DNA of 64,000 bases from a virus: IMG/VR virus record IMGVR_UViG_3300020154_000003, positions 62,001 to 126,000 of that record. The stretch is one strand, 5' to 3'. The notes below the pieces were generated by a model. It did no database searches, was not told the DNA's origin, and was given only the letters and a program-made list of their open reading frames with translations. Below are positions 42,992 to 52,007 of the stretch, in pieces. A program made the position numbers and the translations under genes. The stretch's first letter is position 1; every line of letters starts with the position of its first letter.

Positions 42992-43389
42992 GATAATCTC
43001 TTTCTGAAAAATTTTATTTTTCTATCGTAATTTAGGTTTTTACTTTTGATGAATTTCTTTACATGGTATCGCATGAGACCATCGAATTCATTGTCAGTAT
43101 ATTTAAGTTCCTTTTTTAGTACGTACCAAATATCTTCTGAGGGTTCGGTAAGTTCATGGAAATGGAAATGACAGAATTTGCTGTTGTATGTAAAATACGT
43201 ACCGGCTAAATGTCCACGAATACTTCCATTGTTATATTTCCCGAACCTCATTTCATCAGTAAAAGATACTGCTGAGTTCATATGTTCGAAAATCGTAAAC
43301 ACAAAACTCTCAACCTCCTTTTTGTAAAGTTGCTTGATGGGTTTTTCCGTGAATTGGGAGATGTGTTGTAAATATTCGATGCGAGTCAT
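42988..43389 (-). CDS. Hypothetical protein, 133 aa
   Basis: A basic protein with a His/Phe-rich central region (KFCHFHFHELTEPSED), possibly metal-binding. It starts just past the terminator of pseT. Confidence 0.55.
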   Translation of the reverse strand: MTRIEYLQHISQFTEKPIKQLYKKEVESFVFTIFEHMNSAVSFTDEMRFGKYNNGSIRGHLAGTYFTYNSKFCHFHFHELTEPSEDIWYVLKKELKYTDNEFDGLMRYHVKKFIKSKNLNYDRKIKFFRKRLS

Positions 43390-43390
43390 A

Positions 43391-43419
43391 AAAAAGGGGT
43401 GAGTAATTAATACTCACCC
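43391..43419 (-). terminator. Terminator overlapping the end of pseT
   Basis: GGGTGAGTA/TACTCACCC, 9 bp, with a U tract on the minus strand; the stem includes the last codons of pseT. Confidence 0.85.
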
Positions 43420-44315
43420 TTGCTTACTTGGAACACTTTAAGTCCGTTTTCTCTCCACATGTTGACAACTGGTTGACGATCCTCCAGTACTGCCCGGACA
43501 GAATATTTCCCCTTCACATTTTCCACCCACAATTCTCTCTTTACGACAATATCCTTACGGAAATCATCCATCTTACGCATCAACAGCAGGTCATACTCAA
43601 CACCATATGTTCTTAGCGACAGTTCGGTGCCCTCACGGGATTCCTCACTTCTACCAGTACAGATGATGATCGTGTAACCAGCAGCTTTGTAACAAAGATA
43701 GGTTTCGTATACAACCTGATCAAGATCATCCCGATCAACTTTATGCCAATCGAAATAACCACGCTTACCGTTCGCGTGAAACAATGTGCCATCCAGATCA
43801 ATCATAACGGCTTTAGGAAGCGCAGGATCGAATTCTGGTTCTTTGTACACGTAAGTCTTTTTAGACTGGTTTTGCAAAGCAAAGCTGTCCATTAAGATCA
43901 TGTAGTCTTCGTACATTTTCTTGATAACTTCCTCACCGACTGGTCTTTCACGAACACTGTCCCTCTCAACTGCCTTCTCGAATGAGATGTCAAATACCAT
44001 GAATTCAACGTCCGCACGATATTCCACGTACTTGATCATATCCTCAATGTATCTGGATTTGACGTGAGTAGCGTCAAGCAGGATGTTAAGTCTTCTATCC
44101 AAAGCCACATCGATGGCGTTCAAAACCAATTGAGTAATCATATCCTCAATCTTTGGTTCGCAAAATCCTTGATCCTTCAACATATAGCGGAAGTCATCCC
44201 GGTTAATTCTCACATAATCAGGGTTTTTGCGGACATATTCCTTTGACCACGTTGATTTACCTGCTGCAGGGATTCCGATAAGGATTTTGACGATTTGATT
44301 CTTTTTCTGTGCCAT
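43407..44315 (-). CDS. pseT: Polynucleotide 5'-kinase/3'-phosphatase, T4 PseT (Pnkp)
   Basis: The 302-residue enzyme matches T4 Pnkp (301). The kinase half has P-loop GIPAAGKSTWS and the RINRDDFR and ERDSVRERPVG catalytic segments. The phosphatase half has the haloacid-dehalogenase motif VMIDLDGTLF near residue 168, IICTGRSE and LEDRQPVV. In T4 it heals tRNA ends cut by host anticodon nucleases before RNA ligase seals them, which fits this tRNA-rich genome. Confidence 0.95.
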   Translation of the reverse strand: MAQKKNQIVKILIGIPAAGKSTWSKEYVRKNPDYVRINRDDFRYMLKDQGFCEPKIEDMITQLVLNAIDVALDRRLNILLDATHVKSRYIEDMIKYVEYRADVEFMVFDISFEKAVERDSVRERPVGEEVIKKMYEDYMILMDSFALQNQSKKTYVYKEPEFDPALPKAVMIDLDGTLFHANGKRGYFDWHKVDRDDLDQVVYETYLCYKAAGYTIIICTGRSEESREGTELSLRTYGVEYDLLLMRKMDDFRKDIVVKRELWVENVKGKYSVRAVLEDRQPVVNMWRENGLKVFQVSKGEY

Positions 44316-44391
44316 AATGTAAAGTTACTATAATTATATGTTATACGAAAACTTTGTATAAATGTTTCAAAACATATTAAATAATATTACG

Positions 44392-44399
44392 TATATTTG
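44392..44399 (+). promoter_or_regulatory. Bacteroidota minus-7 element TATATTTG
   Basis: Lies 14 bases before the ATG at 44414; no clear minus-33 match. Confidence 0.45.
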
Positions 44400-44413
44400 T
44401 GAAAAGTACAAGG

Positions 44414-44704
44414 ATGCCTGAATTTAGATATGAAGATTTGCCTAACGGGGAAAAAACTCGTGCAAAAGATGTGTATCGGCAGTTAGATGTATTCCGAAAG
44501 TTTCAAAATAAAGCGTCATTACCTCTCTTTACTTACCTTTTTAAGGAAAGGGGAGAACATCTGTTTGTTGAGGTATTTGTGAGAAAATCCAATAGAAATC
44601 TCCTTGATTTTTTTAACCGAGTAGATGCAGACGTTCATGAAATAATTATAATGAATGTTATGTTTAACGAATCGCTATACGCCCACGACTTTTTATATGA
44701 ATAA
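44414..44704 (+). CDS. Hypothetical protein, 96 aa
   Basis: The ATG at 44414 is chosen over a GTG at 44399 that overlaps the promoter. Basic/acidic mixed helix-strand protein. It overlaps the next gene by 8 bases. Confidence 0.5.
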   Translation: MPEFRYEDLPNGEKTRAKDVYRQLDVFRKFQNKASLPLFTYLFKERGEHLFVEVFVRKSNRNLLDFFNRVDADVHEIIIMNVMFNESLYAHDFLYE

Positions 44705-44993
44705 ATATCAACGCTTAATTAAGGATTTGGAAGAAACTGGTACTGGAAAGATGAAAGTTTTCGGTCAGTCCATGAAACCCTTAATTTACACAGGCTCCCT
44801 ACTCACCTTCACGAAAGTCTCTGAATACGAAGTCGGGGATATTGTCTTTTGCAAAGTAAAAGGCAGATTCATTGACGCACATCTCATAACCAAAAAAGAT
44901 CAAAACAAAGGCTTCATGATCTCCAATAATCATGGGTATGATAACGGATGGACTAAAACAATTTATGCTAAAGTAACTAATATCGAAGCATGA
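44697..44993 (+). CDS. S24/S26 (signal-peptidase-like) protein, 98 aa
   Basis: MKVFGQSMKPLIYTGSLLTF matches the GxSMxP nucleophile box, and VGDIVFCKVKGRFIDAHLITKK supplies the barrel and a Lys. NNHGYDNGWT is also typical. No transmembrane anchor, so it resembles LexA/UmuD-type self-cleaving or small peptidase folds. Coupled to both neighbours. Confidence 0.72.
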   Translation: MNKYQRLIKDLEETGTGKMKVFGQSMKPLIYTGSLLTFTKVSEYEVGDIVFCKVKGRFIDAHLITKKDQNKGFMISNNHGYDNGWTKTIYAKVTNIEA

Positions 44994-45331
44994 AATATTT
45001 ATTTGTCGGAGAGAAAAGAAGTGAATTGGCTAAAAAAATGAAAGTTACGTGGACTGACGGAAGGTTGGCTGCAAAACAATTATTTGATGCTTTCGTATAT
45101 TGTGGTATCGATCCTGAAAAACAGGAATTTTGCAACTGGTTTGAAGGGGGTAAAACTAAGGTACGATCTTACAACGGAACTATCGTAGCAATGGGTAAAA
45201 AGGTAAGTGATGCTCTTACTAAGGAAAAAATTAATCATATTTACATTGTTCATCCAGCAGCCAGAGGCAAAATCAGGAAAAAAGAATTATATTTCCAACA
45301 CGTAAAACAAGCACTAATAAAAACAAATTAA
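44990..45331 (+). CDS. Uracil-DNA-glycosylase-like protein, 113 aa
   Basis: The C-terminal IYIVHPAARGKIRKKELYF recalls the HPS/A-R segment of UDG-superfamily enzymes, and TIVAMGKKV fits the preceding strand. It is much shorter than true UDGs, with no clear catalytic Asp. Tentative. Confidence 0.45.
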   Translation: MKYLFVGEKRSELAKKMKVTWTDGRLAAKQLFDAFVYCGIDPEKQEFCNWFEGGKTKVRSYNGTIVAMGKKVSDALTKEKINHIYIVHPAARGKIRKKELYFQHVKQALIKTN

Positions 45332-45344
45332 ACTATAAACCAAA

Positions 45345-45893
45345 ATGAAAGGATTACTTATTGCCCTACTATTATTCGGTATTCTCGGTGTCACATTTTT
45401 CGTTATGTACATCTCTTACGACAACAAGTTTGTCACCACCAAGAATCTTTACGAAGCACAGGTCTCACAAGACCAGATCATCCACGATGAAATGTGGAAA
45501 GTTATTCAGCAGCAAGCTGGAGTTTCTGAAAAGTACAGCGAAGATTTCACTCGTAACTATAAAGAAATTATGAATGCCAGAAACTATGGTGGTGAATTGA
45601 TGAAATGGATTACTGAACAGAACCCTAATTTCAGTCCTGATTTATATTCCAAACTCATGAACACCATTGAAGTTCAAAGAAATAAATTTACTGTAGTACA
45701 ATCCAAGCTGATCTCCATTCATAATGAAATGAAAAATCAACTTACATTATTTCCGAGTAGATTGTTTTTGGTAAATATTGGTGGCCACGTATTGCCTGAC
45801 CTTAACATCGTAACTAGTTCACGTACTGATGAAGTATTCAGAACCGGGAAGGATGATGATGTCCAGCTTTTCAAGTCTGACACTGCAAAATAA
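45345..45893 (+). CDS. LemA-family membrane protein, 182 aa
   Basis: One N-terminal transmembrane helix (residues 3-24) is followed by the LemA-type helical bundle (NLYEAQVSQDQIIHDEMWKV...). It is followed by a membrane protein, as in other large phages. Role unknown. Confidence 0.65.
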   Translation: MKGLLIALLLFGILGVTFFVMYISYDNKFVTTKNLYEAQVSQDQIIHDEMWKVIQQQAGVSEKYSEDFTRNYKEIMNARNYGGELMKWITEQNPNFSPDLYSKLMNTIEVQRNKFTVVQSKLISIHNEMKNQLTLFPSRLFLVNIGGHVLPDLNIVTSSRTDEVFRTGKDDDVQLFKSDTAK

Positions 45894-45944
45894 TTCATGG
45901 GGTGCTGCCACTGGTAGCACCCTTCACTTCTTAAACCAACTCCA

Positions 45945-47096
45945 ATGGTTCTCTATCTAGCTTTTGCTATTCCGGTCTTAGCTGCTTTAGTTCTATACAC
46001 ATTCTTCAAACACAAAACCAAGATATGGGAAGTAGCAATTCCGATGCTCTTCACAATCCTTTTGATTTTGGGTGCAAAAGCCATTTGTGTTAGTTCACTA
46101 ACTGGCGACACAGAATATTTGGGTGGGATGGTTTATGAAGTTAGATATTACGAAGAATGGGATGAATACATTCACCAGACTTGTAGTAGAGAATGTTGCT
46201 GCTCAAAAGATTCAGATGGACATGAATCATGTAGCACCGAATACTACGATTGTTCTTACGTGGATAACCATCCAGAATATTGGGAGGTAGTGACAACCCT
46301 AGGCTCATTCAATGTCTCTGAAAATTATTATAGGTATCTGGTAAAAAAATTCGAAGTTGCCCCGACCTTTAAAGACATGCATAGAGATTATCACAGCATC
46401 GATGGTGATATGTACTTTGCGAAATGGGATAACACAGACGAAAAGTTGGAACCTGTCACTATTACTCATTCGTATGAAAATCGACCTAAAGTATCAAGCA
46501 GCATTTATCGCTTCGAAGAAGTTGATACTTTTGATATAAGACAATATAAACCATACAACTATCCTGAAGTTAATGGACTGAAACAGCGTGTTATATTGGG
46601 TTATGACGATCCTAAAGCGGAACATGCACTACAAGTTCTTAATTCAAGGTTGGGTAAAGAGAAACAAGTAAGGGTTTATTTTTTGATTTTTAAAAATCAA
46701 CCATTAGATGCTGGTTCGATTCAGGAACGGTATTGGGAAGGTGGAAATAAAAATGAGTTGAATGTGTGCATCGGGATTGACGATAATAATAACGTCAAGT
46801 GGGCCTACGTTTTCTCGTGGACAGAACAAAGCGAAGTCAAAGTAAATATCAGAACGCATATTCAGGAATCAAAAAAGCTTGATCTTTATGAATATGTTAA
46901 CTATACGAAAGCAGAGGTTCTTGAGAATTGGGTTAGGAAGCAATTTAAAGATTTTGATTATCTGACAATCGAACCAACCATGAAGCAGATCATATGGATT
47001 TATATCTTGACGATCATCTTCAATGCAGGTATTTGTGTCTGGATAGTTAATAATGAATTTGATGATGAACCGAGAGGAAAATACTACTGGAAATGA
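45945..47096 (+). CDS. Cys-rich membrane protein, 383 aa
   Basis: Two N-terminal transmembrane helices (residues 1-20 and 26-48) precede a large outside domain containing CSRECCCSKDSDGHESC and YYDCS. A C-terminal helix (about 345-365) anchors it again. Paired with the LemA-like gene; possibly envelope remodelling or superinfection exclusion, by inference. Confidence 0.6.
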   Translation: MVLYLAFAIPVLAALVLYTFFKHKTKIWEVAIPMLFTILLILGAKAICVSSLTGDTEYLGGMVYEVRYYEEWDEYIHQTCSRECCCSKDSDGHESCSTEYYDCSYVDNHPEYWEVVTTLGSFNVSENYYRYLVKKFEVAPTFKDMHRDYHSIDGDMYFAKWDNTDEKLEPVTITHSYENRPKVSSSIYRFEEVDTFDIRQYKPYNYPEVNGLKQRVILGYDDPKAEHALQVLNSRLGKEKQVRVYFLIFKNQPLDAGSIQERYWEGGNKNELNVCIGIDDNNNVKWAYVFSWTEQSEVKVNIRTHIQESKKLDLYEYVNYTKAEVLENWVRKQFKDFDYLTIEPTMKQIIWIYILTIIFNAGICVWIVNNEFDDEPRGKYYWK

Positions 47097-47569
47097 AAGT
47101 GAAACCAAGAATACCAGAAACTTTATACAAGTCGAGAGTCATATTACATTCACAAAAAAGAGCAAAGGAACGATACGACATATATCTGATCACTGACGTT
47201 TATTCCATCAACAGGGTAATACGAAGTGAACTGGAAGCTAAGAACCCAAATCCAAACACACTATTACTGCTGTATCGGGAAAATAAAAAATCAAATAGAT
47301 TTCATTATTTGGTGTATTGGAGGAATAACTATTATTGGGTGGTTTGGAATGATACATTGAAAACAATTCACACATTTATGCCGACCGATGGGCTACAAAC
47401 CAGAATAAGTAGGTTTACGAATTCCGTAGCTGCATTTTTATCGTGCAGAGGATTGATTGATATGCAGCAATATAGAAGAATGAAAATTCTTAATATCTCG
47501 AAAAAGAAGCCTTCTGCTTTGGTGCATAGTGATCTTGGTAAACATCATCATTTAGACCATAATCAATAA
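47093..47569 (+). CDS. Hypothetical basic protein, 158 aa
   Basis: HSQKRAKERYDIYL near residue 20 resembles the start of phage proteins with a small beta domain. ATGA overlap with the membrane gene. It overlaps the convergent kinase-like gene by 80 bases, so its C-terminus is doubtful. Confidence 0.5.
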   Translation: MKVKPRIPETLYKSRVILHSQKRAKERYDIYLITDVYSINRVIRSELEAKNPNPNTLLLLYRENKKSNRFHYLVYWRNNYYWVVWNDTLKTIHTFMPTDGLQTRISRFTNSVAAFLSCRGLIDMQQYRRMKILNISKKKPSALVHSDLGKHHHLDHNQ

Positions 47570-48173
47570 TCACGATTTCTGGCTGGCCATTTCTGTTGAC
47601 TTCTCCGTAGGAAGAGATTCTACTAAGATCGCCAGATGGCATGTCGTAATTCAGCATAAGATCAAGAATTGTGCTTGCGAATTCGTTATTCTCAACCATT
47701 TCCAGTTGTTCTGGTGTCATCTCTGACCCCATCTTCCCCCTGCCTTTGTTTTCAGCATGTTTTTTCCAGAGATATGTGCTGAGAGTTTTGATGTCAATAC
47801 CAGTTAATTCTCGGAATCTTGTGGGTGTCACTCTTTTAGCATGTTCAGCCTCAATCCATTCGTCTTTAGGGTGTGTTTTGAAGACTTGGGCCACCATGTC
47901 CCTGATATAATAATCGTTGCTTAAACTGGCCTCTAATTCATTCTGAGCGATGCCTTTGGCGTTCTTTGCAAGTTTCAGAACCGACTTATCGTCAATTTCG
48001 TATACAATCCGTGCGCTGCCAGCACCAATTTTTCTTAAATGTTGGGCGCAGTAACGTACTCTTTCAGCGAATGAGCGTAAATTGGCGAATTCCTCATGGT
48101 TGAATGACGCTGGATAGTCCTCTTTCATGAAATATCCTGCTAATTCTTCAAAAACCATGTCGCGAATGTTCAT
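47490..48173 (-). CDS. Protein-kinase-fold protein, 227 aa
   Basis: IGAGSARIVYEIDD is a Gly-rich loop, SVLKLAKN gives the Lys, QNELEAS a possible helix-C Glu, and IVIIDYGLND a DFG-like site. The catalytic loop is SGDLSRISS, lacking the usual HRD. It may phosphorylate host proteins or be inactive. Confidence 0.6.
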   Translation of the reverse strand: MNIRDMVFEELAGYFMKEDYPASFNHEEFANLRSFAERVRYCAQHLRKIGAGSARIVYEIDDKSVLKLAKNAKGIAQNELEASLSNDYYIRDMVAQVFKTHPKDEWIEAEHAKRVTPTRFRELTGIDIKTLSTYLWKKHAENKGRGKMGSEMTPEQLEMVENNEFASTILDLMLNYDMPSGDLSRISSYGEVNRNGQPEIVIIDYGLNDDVYQDHYAPKQKASFSRY

Positions 48174-48190
48174 AATTTGCTAACTTTACT

Positions 48191-48198
48191 ATAAATAC
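48191..48198 (-). promoter_or_regulatory. Late-type promoter motif GTATTTAT
   Basis: Coding-strand TTGTATTTATAG lies 17 bases before the kinase-like gene. Confidence 0.5.
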
Positions 48199-48248
48199 AA
48201 CAAAAACCTGTATTTTACGTATTACCAAGTATCAAAAACACTCATTTT

Positions 48249-48485
48249 ATGAAAGTACGAGACTTAATTAAGCAATTGGCAAAGTTTGATCAGAATTCCA
48301 CTGTGATTGTGACTTCTAGCAATTTTGAATTGGATGGAAGTCAAGTGGCTGTCACTTCTGTTTACGGAACTGAAGAGGGTTCAAAAAAAGAACAGACTTT
48401 CAGAGATGCTTTCGATGGGGAATCATACAACAAAACCACATGGTCAACACAGGGAGGAAAACTCAAAGTGGTGAAAATATCTTAA
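48249..48485 (+). CDS. Hypothetical protein, 78 aa
   Basis: MKVRDLIKQLAKFDQNSTV resembles small phage proteins of unknown role that begin with an LI-x-L-x-x-D-x-x-x-V helix-strand unit. Ends 2 bases before the next gene. Confidence 0.55.
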   Translation: MKVRDLIKQLAKFDQNSTVIVTSSNFELDGSQVAVTSVYGTEEGSKKEQTFRDAFDGESYNKTTWSTQGGKLKVVKIS

Positions 48486-48487
48486 CA

Positions 48488-48802
48488 ATGAATTATTTAG
48501 AAAAAGAAATAGCCCTTTTCAAAAGGAGAAAACAACTTTTGAACCAGCCAATATTGAAAGTTGTTGGGGAAGGTTGTCAAGCAATTAGCGAATTTCAATG
48601 GATTGGAAAAGTAATCGGTTTCGAAGAAGATAAGGAAAAGGGTTGGACTGTGGCAGTCATCAAAATTTTGAAACATAATCGTTCATACGGTGATGCCAGA
48701 GACGCTAAGGAGGATGAAATTTATACTTATCCAATAGCGAACAAGTATTACATGATCAATGACATTCAAAACGTTGATGGTGTATGGATACTTTACACAT
48801 AG
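48488..48802 (+). CDS. Hypothetical protein, 104 aa
   Basis: The start MNYLEKEIALFKRR is just past the previous stop. A helix then a beta-barrel-like domain. Ends with TAG, 10 bases before the ligase gene. Confidence 0.55.
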   Translation: MNYLEKEIALFKRRKQLLNQPILKVVGEGCQAISEFQWIGKVIGFEEDKEKGWTVAVIKILKHNRSYGDARDAKEDEIYTYPIANKYYMINDIQNVDGVWILYT

Positions 48803-48812
48803 AAATGCGGAT

Positions 48813-49874
48813 ATGTTACTAACTAGAGATCAATTCAGGGAAGGTGTCTTTAAAAGAGATAAATACAGATGTGTCGTGTGCTTTAATCCTGCAGTTGATG
48901 CTCACCATATCATTGAAAGAAAATTATGGGATGACGGTGGATACTATTTGGATAACGGGGTTTCTCTTTGTGAACGTTGTCACATGAAAGCAGAACAAAC
49001 GATTATTTCTTGCGATGAGTTAAGAAATTCTGTTGGTATCACAACTAATCATTTACCAGCAATATTGTTTGATCGATTGATGGATGACAACAGAATCACG
49101 AATATAGGAAAGGTAAGTTTCGATAAATGGGGTAACCTAATACTGGCAGACGGTAGCCGTAGACCGGGGCCAATGTTTAATACGGAACAGGTTCAAAAAA
49201 TCATAAAGCAAGCCAATTTATTACATCTGTTTGTGGAAGATAAATATGTAAAATATCCAAGGACGTATCACTTACCATACAGCGAAAAAGCCTCTGCAGA
49301 CGATAAAAGATTATCCAGTACTGAGCAATTCGCAGGTAAGGAAGTGGTAGCAACCATCAAACTTGATGGGGAAAACACCACTTTGTATCAAGATCATATC
49401 CATGCAAGGTCTTTGGATTCAGCACATCATCCCTCTCGCGATTGGGTTAAAGGTTTGTGGGGAAGTTTCAAACATGAAATACCTGACGGTTGGAGAATTT
49501 GTGGTGAGAATGTTTACGCACTGCACACAATACCCTACAACAACTTAGAAACATACTTCTACGTTTTTTCCATATGGGATAATACGAATACCTGCCTTTC
49601 GTGGGATGAAACGGTTGCATACTGTGAAATGCTCGGACTAAAAACAGTACCCGTAATTTATCGTGGTGATTTTGATCAAGCGAAAATACAAGCTGCTTTT
49701 CCTGCAACACACAATGGTGATCCCACTGAAGGATATGTGGTTAGACTGACCGAACGTTTTCATTACGATGAGTTTGAAAATTCGTTAGCTAAATATGTGT
49801 CAAAGTCCTTCATTATCGAAGGCGCACAACATTGGATGCAGAATGCAATAATACCAAACAAGCTTTCTTCTTAA
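48813..49874 (+). CDS. HNH nuclease fused to RNA ligase, 353 aa
   Basis: Residues 1-75 are an HNH domain: CVVCFNPAVDAHHIIERKLW then SLCERCHMKAEQ. From about 140 a nucleotidyltransferase RNA ligase follows: adenylated-Lys motif ATIKLDGENTTLY, ARSLDS, WRICGENVYA (motif III-like), EGYVVRL (motif IV) and LAKYVSKS (motif V). It probably seals broken RNA after Pnkp healing. Both halves are intact; the ATG at 48813 avoids overlap. Confidence 0.88.
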   Translation: MLLTRDQFREGVFKRDKYRCVVCFNPAVDAHHIIERKLWDDGGYYLDNGVSLCERCHMKAEQTIISCDELRNSVGITTNHLPAILFDRLMDDNRITNIGKVSFDKWGNLILADGSRRPGPMFNTEQVQKIIKQANLLHLFVEDKYVKYPRTYHLPYSEKASADDKRLSSTEQFAGKEVVATIKLDGENTTLYQDHIHARSLDSAHHPSRDWVKGLWGSFKHEIPDGWRICGENVYALHTIPYNNLETYFYVFSIWDNTNTCLSWDETVAYCEMLGLKTVPVIYRGDFDQAKIQAAFPATHNGDPTEGYVVRLTERFHYDEFENSLAKYVSKSFIIEGAQHWMQNAIIPNKLSS

Positions 49875-49877
49875 TAG

Positions 49878-50051
49878 ATGGACATTGAAACATATTTCTT
49901 TCAAGATAAAATTATTGTAGAGGTTTATAACGCCTATATTGATGGTTTATCTTCGCAGGATATTGCATTTAAAATGAATTTGTTTCACGATGTTAGTCTT
50001 GACGAAAATCAAATAAATAATATTATCGATCTCATAAACCAAATTTTATAA
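49878..50051 (+). CDS. Small acidic protein, 57 aa
   Basis: Starts MDIETYFFQDKIIVEVYN. GLSSQDIAFKM suggests a small helix-turn-helix-like motif. It is coupled by TAATG to the SGNH gene. Tentative. Confidence 0.5.
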   Translation: MDIETYFFQDKIIVEVYNAYIDGLSSQDIAFKMNLFHDVSLDENQINNIIDLINQIL

Positions 50052-50644
50052 TGTTTAAAACATCTCGCTTCTTAGTCATTTTGTCTATATTTTTTTTATG
50101 TTCCTTCGTGTCGAATAAAGAAGTAATGGTGATTGGCGACAGCATAACAGCTAATGGCACTTTTGTGGATTACCTTAAAGTTGAAACTGGTATGAACTTT
50201 AAATCGTATGGGTTCACTGGTGAAGGAACTTCACATATATTGAAGAGGTTGAAAAACATCAATGTCACAAAATACAATTACATCATTATTGAAGCGGGTA
50301 TAAACAACATCGACAATGCTTCTCAAGTAATGAGTGATATGAAGGAAATGTTTCAATACGCAAAATCTGAAAACCCTGACATCAAGGTTATCGTGTTGAC
50401 AATCGTACCATTCAAAGGTTATCCAACATGGACACCGAAGAAACAAGAAAATCTTCTGAAAGTAAATTCATGGCTTTTAACAAAACCAGAAAATGTCGAT
50501 ATTGTTGTTGATATTTATGATGTCATGTCCGTTAATGGATTTCAACCACACTCGACTGATGGTCTTCATCCTTCCAGAAAGGGACATAGATTAATGGCTG
50601 ATTTGATAAAACCTCATTTACAAGATGGCATACGGAGTTATTGA
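50051..50644 (+). CDS. Exported SGNH/GDSL hydrolase, 197 aa
   Basis: The signal peptide MFKTSRFLVILSIFFLC is followed by VMVIGDSITANG (nucleophile Ser), GFTGEGTS (Gly), EAGINNI (Asn) and DGLHPSRKGH (Asp-His). It is a periplasmic or surface esterase, probably removing acetyl groups from envelope glycans. Confidence 0.87.
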   Translation: MFKTSRFLVILSIFFLCSFVSNKEVMVIGDSITANGTFVDYLKVETGMNFKSYGFTGEGTSHILKRLKNINVTKYNYIIIEAGINNIDNASQVMSDMKEMFQYAKSENPDIKVIVLTIVPFKGYPTWTPKKQENLLKVNSWLLTKPENVDIVVDIYDVMSVNGFQPHSTDGLHPSRKGHRLMADLIKPHLQDGIRSY

Positions 50645-51053
50645 ATACGATGATGATGGCAATCCCATTTGTGAGATTTGTAAAAAATCTTTCAAAAGAG
50701 TATTGAGTCATGTTCGCCAAAAGCATGACATGAATGAACGAGAGTATAAGCTTAAGTTCGGTTTTGATCTCACCAAGGGAATATGCAGTGAAGAAAGTTC
50801 GGAAGCATCAAGAATTATGGTGTACCAGAATTATGATCGCTGTATATCTAAGAATTTAATAAGAAAGGGTGTTAAAACCAGATACAAAAAAGGTGATCCC
50901 GGACGAACCAAAGATATGGTGCAAGAACAAACCAGAATTGCATTAATTGAACGGTTAAAAGAACCGAAGATGGTCAAAGCAATGAAAGCGTCTGGTAAGA
51001 AAGTAGGGAAAACAGGTTTAGGAAATTTAGCCCGATGGGGTAAAAAAAGTTAG
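50625..51053 (+). CDS. MucR/Ros-like zinc-finger regulator, 142 aa
   Basis: CEICKKSFKRVLSHVRQKHD then EREYKLKFGF is the zinc finger and helix of MucR/Ros-type DNA-binding proteins, also common in large phages. The rest is basic. It overlaps the hydrolase gene by 20 bases. It may regulate phage or host promoters, or bind DNA as an HNH-associated module. Confidence 0.72.
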   Translation: MAYGVIEYDDDGNPICEICKKSFKRVLSHVRQKHDMNEREYKLKFGFDLTKGICSEESSEASRIMVYQNYDRCISKNLIRKGVKTRYKKGDPGRTKDMVQEQTRIALIERLKEPKMVKAMKASGKKVGKTGLGNLARWGKKS

Positions 51054-51083
51054 TAAATGTTGAATAGTATTCATTTCTCTTCC

Positions 51084-51091
51084 TATATTTG
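51084..51091 (+). promoter_or_regulatory. Bacteroidota minus-7 element TATATTTG
   Basis: Four bases before the ATG at 51096; a TTG lies 21 bases upstream. The transcript would be essentially leaderless. Confidence 0.5.
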
Positions 51092-51095
51092 AGAC

Positions 51096-51371
51096 ATGAA
51101 TTTGATCGGTGAGTTGGGGACTGCATTTACTAAATTAAGACTGTATTGGAAATATTTCGGTCTGCCTGCGGAAGATAAAAAGTTGTTAGTTGAGATTGAA
51201 ATGTTGGCAATGGAGCCTGATTCACCTCAAAAATGGGGACTTCTTGCTGAACGGTACTGGAAGCTAATTGAGTGTCATGATGGTTTAAGCAGGCACTCAA
51301 TTGAACATTACGCGAACCAATACACTGCTTGTAGAACTAAGTTTCTGAAGAAAAGTCTGCCTCTTAATTAA
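51096..51371 (+). CDS. Hypothetical helical protein, 91 aa
   Basis: All-helical with GLLAERYWKLIECHDG; no family. Has its own promoter. Confidence 0.55.
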   Translation: MNLIGELGTAFTKLRLYWKYFGLPAEDKKLLVEIEMLAMEPDSPQKWGLLAERYWKLIECHDGLSRHSIEHYANQYTACRTKFLKKSLPLN

Positions 51372-51408
51372 TTTTTATAAAAAAATACATAAAAAATCGC
51401 AACTTTTA

Positions 51409-51439
51409 ATTGCAAGTCTCGTATTTATGGTTACATTTG
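51409..51439 (+). promoter_or_regulatory. Bacteroidota-type promoter
   Basis: ATTG, 19 bases, TACATTTG, in front of the tiny 43-residue frame. Confidence 0.7.
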
Positions 51440-51454
51440 CAACGCATTAAAAAA

Positions 51455-51586
51455 ATGGAAAAACTAACGTCAAATATTAATCGATCAAACTGGTGTGGAA
51501 GTAATTCTATATCAGGGAATATTCTTGGCTCTACATTTAGAGGCACGAACGGGTTAATGTTTGATACAGATGGTGGAACACTGTAA
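51455..51586 (+). CDS. Tiny peptide, 43 aa
   Basis: Starts MEKLTSNINRSNWCGSNS; Asn/Gly/Ser-rich with one Cys. A promoter and terminator flank it. Function unknown. Confidence 0.42.
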   Translation: MEKLTSNINRSNWCGSNSISGNILGSTFRGTNGLMFDTDGGTL

Positions 51587-51610
51587 ATAGAAGAAAAAAT
51601 ATCAAACACT

Positions 51611-51638
51611 AACCCGACCCAAAAAGTCGGGTTTTTTT
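51611..51638 (+). terminator. Intrinsic terminator
   Basis: AACCCGAC-CCAAAAA-GTCGGGTT then TTTTT. Confidence 0.87.
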
Positions 51639-51646
51639 ATGTCTAT

Positions 51647-51740
51647 ACATCGGCATTCATTGGTGAGATAAGCAGTCTCCAAAACTGTGCGAAAGGAGTA
51701 ATTACTGAGTAGCTTGTGGGTTCGAATCCCACCCTTTGTG
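51647..51740 (+). tRNA. Degenerate tRNA-Trp(CCA) with a long variable arm
   Basis: Loop CTCCAAA on GCAGT/ACTGT and a perfect T-arm, but acceptor ACATCGG/CCTTTGT has only 5 of 7 pairs, the D-stem is poor and the variable region is 27 bases. A normal Trp tRNA is at 57149. It may be decaying. Confidence 0.45.
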
Positions 51741-51754
51741 CGAAAATAGTAAAT

Positions 51755-51826
51755 GGATAGGTAGCTTAATGGTGAAGCTTTCGGCTGTTAACCGAATGAG
51801 TGTGGGTTCGAGTCCCACCCTGTCCT
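51755..51826 (+). tRNA. tRNA-Asn(GTT)
   Basis: Loop CTGTTAA on TTCGG/CCGAA; acceptor GGATAGG/CCTGTCC. Confidence 0.9.
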
Positions 51827-51835
51827 CAATAATAA

Positions 51836-51908
51836 GGGGTTCAAGCTAATCTGGTGAAAGCGTCTGCCTGAAGAGCAGAAGAGTTCGGTTCGAAACCGAA
51901 GTTCCCCA
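51836..51908 (+). tRNA. tRNA-Phe(GAA)
   Basis: Loop CTGAAGA on TCTGC/GCAGA. Acceptor GGGGTTC/GTTCCCC has two T-T mismatches in the middle. Confidence 0.8.
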
Positions 51909-52007
51909 CCGTGATCTAAAGTATTTCGAGACCTAAATCGGGTACTGGTGATGACAACGATCATTGACATGCTGGAAAAAAATTTGATAAAATTAGGTTA
52001 ATTTTGG

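Noticed and set aside
51647-51740. A functional second Trp tRNA
   Set aside because: Two acceptor mismatches, a poor D-stem and a 27-base variable region make function doubtful; listed only as degenerate.
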